Position numbers and translations under genes: made by a program
Part shown: positions 41,820 through 42,187 of the stretch, in pieces
Position numbering within the stretch: position 1 is the stretch's first letter
Layout of the letters: every line of letters starts with the position of its first letter
Assembly (NCBI RefSeq): GCF_000259195.1
Contig: NZ_JH650775.1
Location: forward strand, 33,459 to 75,645
Direction of reading: 5' to 3'
Length of the DNA: 42,187 nt
DNA from: Pseudomonas donghuensis
Lineage (GTDB): Bacteria > Pseudomonadota > Gammaproteobacteria > Pseudomonadales > Pseudomonadaceae
Notes under the pieces: model-generated
Seen by the model: the letters and a program-made list of their open reading frames with translations, nothing else
Told to the model about the DNA's origin: nothing
Databases searched by the model: none

Positions 41820-42187
41820 ATGACACCCCGTCGTACCTTTCTCAAGCATCTGTCAGTCGCCGCCGGCATCGCCGGCCTGGGCCTGGGCCCGTTGCGCCTG
41901 GCCATGGCCGCTGACGCGCGCTGGTTCATGCCCGAAGAAGACCAGGCCCAGCGGCGGATCTTCCTGGCCTTCGCCGCCGCCGAAAATGTCTGGGAAGACC
42001 AGGCGGACGCGGTCAACAGCTGCATCGCGCAACTGGCCCGAACCATCGCCCGCTACCAGCCAGTCAGCGTACTCTGCCGCCCCGAAGACCTGGCTGAGGC
42101 GCGCCAGCAATGCGGCAGCGACAACATCGAGTTCCTGCCGATGGCGCTGGACGACATCTGGATCCGCGACTACGGCGGGGGGGTTGT
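41820..42187 (+). CDS. Tat-exported agmatine deiminase-like protein (partial)
   Basis: The frame runs off the right edge. It starts MTPRRTFLKHLSVAAGIAGLGLG, a Tat signal with the twin-arginine RRTFLK, and ends near AMAADA. It continues RWFMPEEDQAQRRIFLAFAA, RYQPVSVLCRPEDL and DDIWIRDYGGGVV, which parallels the first 110 residues of agmatine deiminases (NDSWCRDSGP..). The usual Pro after RDxG is Gly here, from a G-run at the very end of the window, which may be an end artefact. A periplasmic agmatine- or peptidylarginine-type deiminase is likely. Confidence 0.85.
   Translation, partial: MTPRRTFLKHLSVAAGIAGLGLGPLRLAMAADARWFMPEEDQAQRRIFLAFAAAENVWEDQADAVNSCIAQLARTIARYQPVSVLCRPEDLAEARQQCGSDNIEFLPMALDDIWIRDYGGGV

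Overview
The window reads as chromosomal DNA of a Pseudomonas, probably of the putida/fluorescens group. Reasons: mostly GC-rich, densely coding sequence; ANR-type boxes (TTGAC-N4-ATCAA) ahead of two universal stress proteins; REP-like intergenic sequences of the GTGGGAGC...GGACTTGCC kind; an ECF sigma/anti-sigma/siderophore-receptor set; and polyamine and agmatine catabolism genes typical of this genus. No rRNA, tRNA, CRISPR array, prophage or intact insertion sequence was recognised.

Left part (1-18.9 kb): an accessory detoxification region with many scars. A NemR-like TetR repressor and a near-perfect inverted-repeat operator control a plus-strand operon of an old-yellow-enzyme reductase, a short-chain dehydrogenase (SDR), an alpha/beta hydrolase and a medium-chain reductase. 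Two further SDRs in that operon are broken, and an AraC-type regulator survives only as frameshifted fragments beside the repressor. Next come acetyltransferases, small DUF proteins, a tandem universal stress protein, an AraC regulator, the ECF/FecR/TonB-receptor trio, a nucleotidyltransferase-like protein, a LysR gene facing a truncated carboxymuconolactone decarboxylase and a tautomerase, and a divergent GST/TetR pair with a perfect 24-bp palindrome between them. A degenerate intergenic repeat recurs seven times in 0.3-23.7 kb and never in the right part.

Middle (19-24 kb): an AT-richer island with a tight four-gene operon: a membrane protein with a PH-like domain, a protein that looks like a DUF1257 (Ycf35)-DUF2997 fusion, a small radical-SAM activase-like protein, and a Ycf46-type AAA ATPase. 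Ycf35 and Ycf46 are known mainly from cyanobacteria and plastids, so this set in a heterotroph, with a membrane subunit and a radical-SAM protein, is the best candidate for an undescribed system. Repeat copies lie on both sides of it.

24-33 kb: a LuxR regulator divergent from a polyamine-type binding protein, a truncated orphan VgrG, an exported hydrolase, a second copy of the universal stress protein (about 86% identical, same ANR box), an adenosine-specific kinase, a periplasmic cyclase-family protein, a PACE efflux protein and an S24/HTH repressor with a TTTAGC-N5-GCTAAA operator.

Right part (33-42 kb): gamma-glutamyl-polyamine genes (FAD oxidase, XRE-cupin regulator, glutamine-synthetase-like ligase) behind a 26-bp palindrome. 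Then a cytoplasmic PL7-type polysaccharide lyase whose promoter carries the same TTTAGC-N5-GCTAAA operator. Last is a LysR gene divergent from agmatine deiminase, N-carbamoylputrescine amidase, a PotF-like binding protein and a Tat-exported agmatine-deiminase paralogue cut by the window end. Together these genes would take up agmatine or putrescine and convert them toward gamma-glutamyl intermediates.
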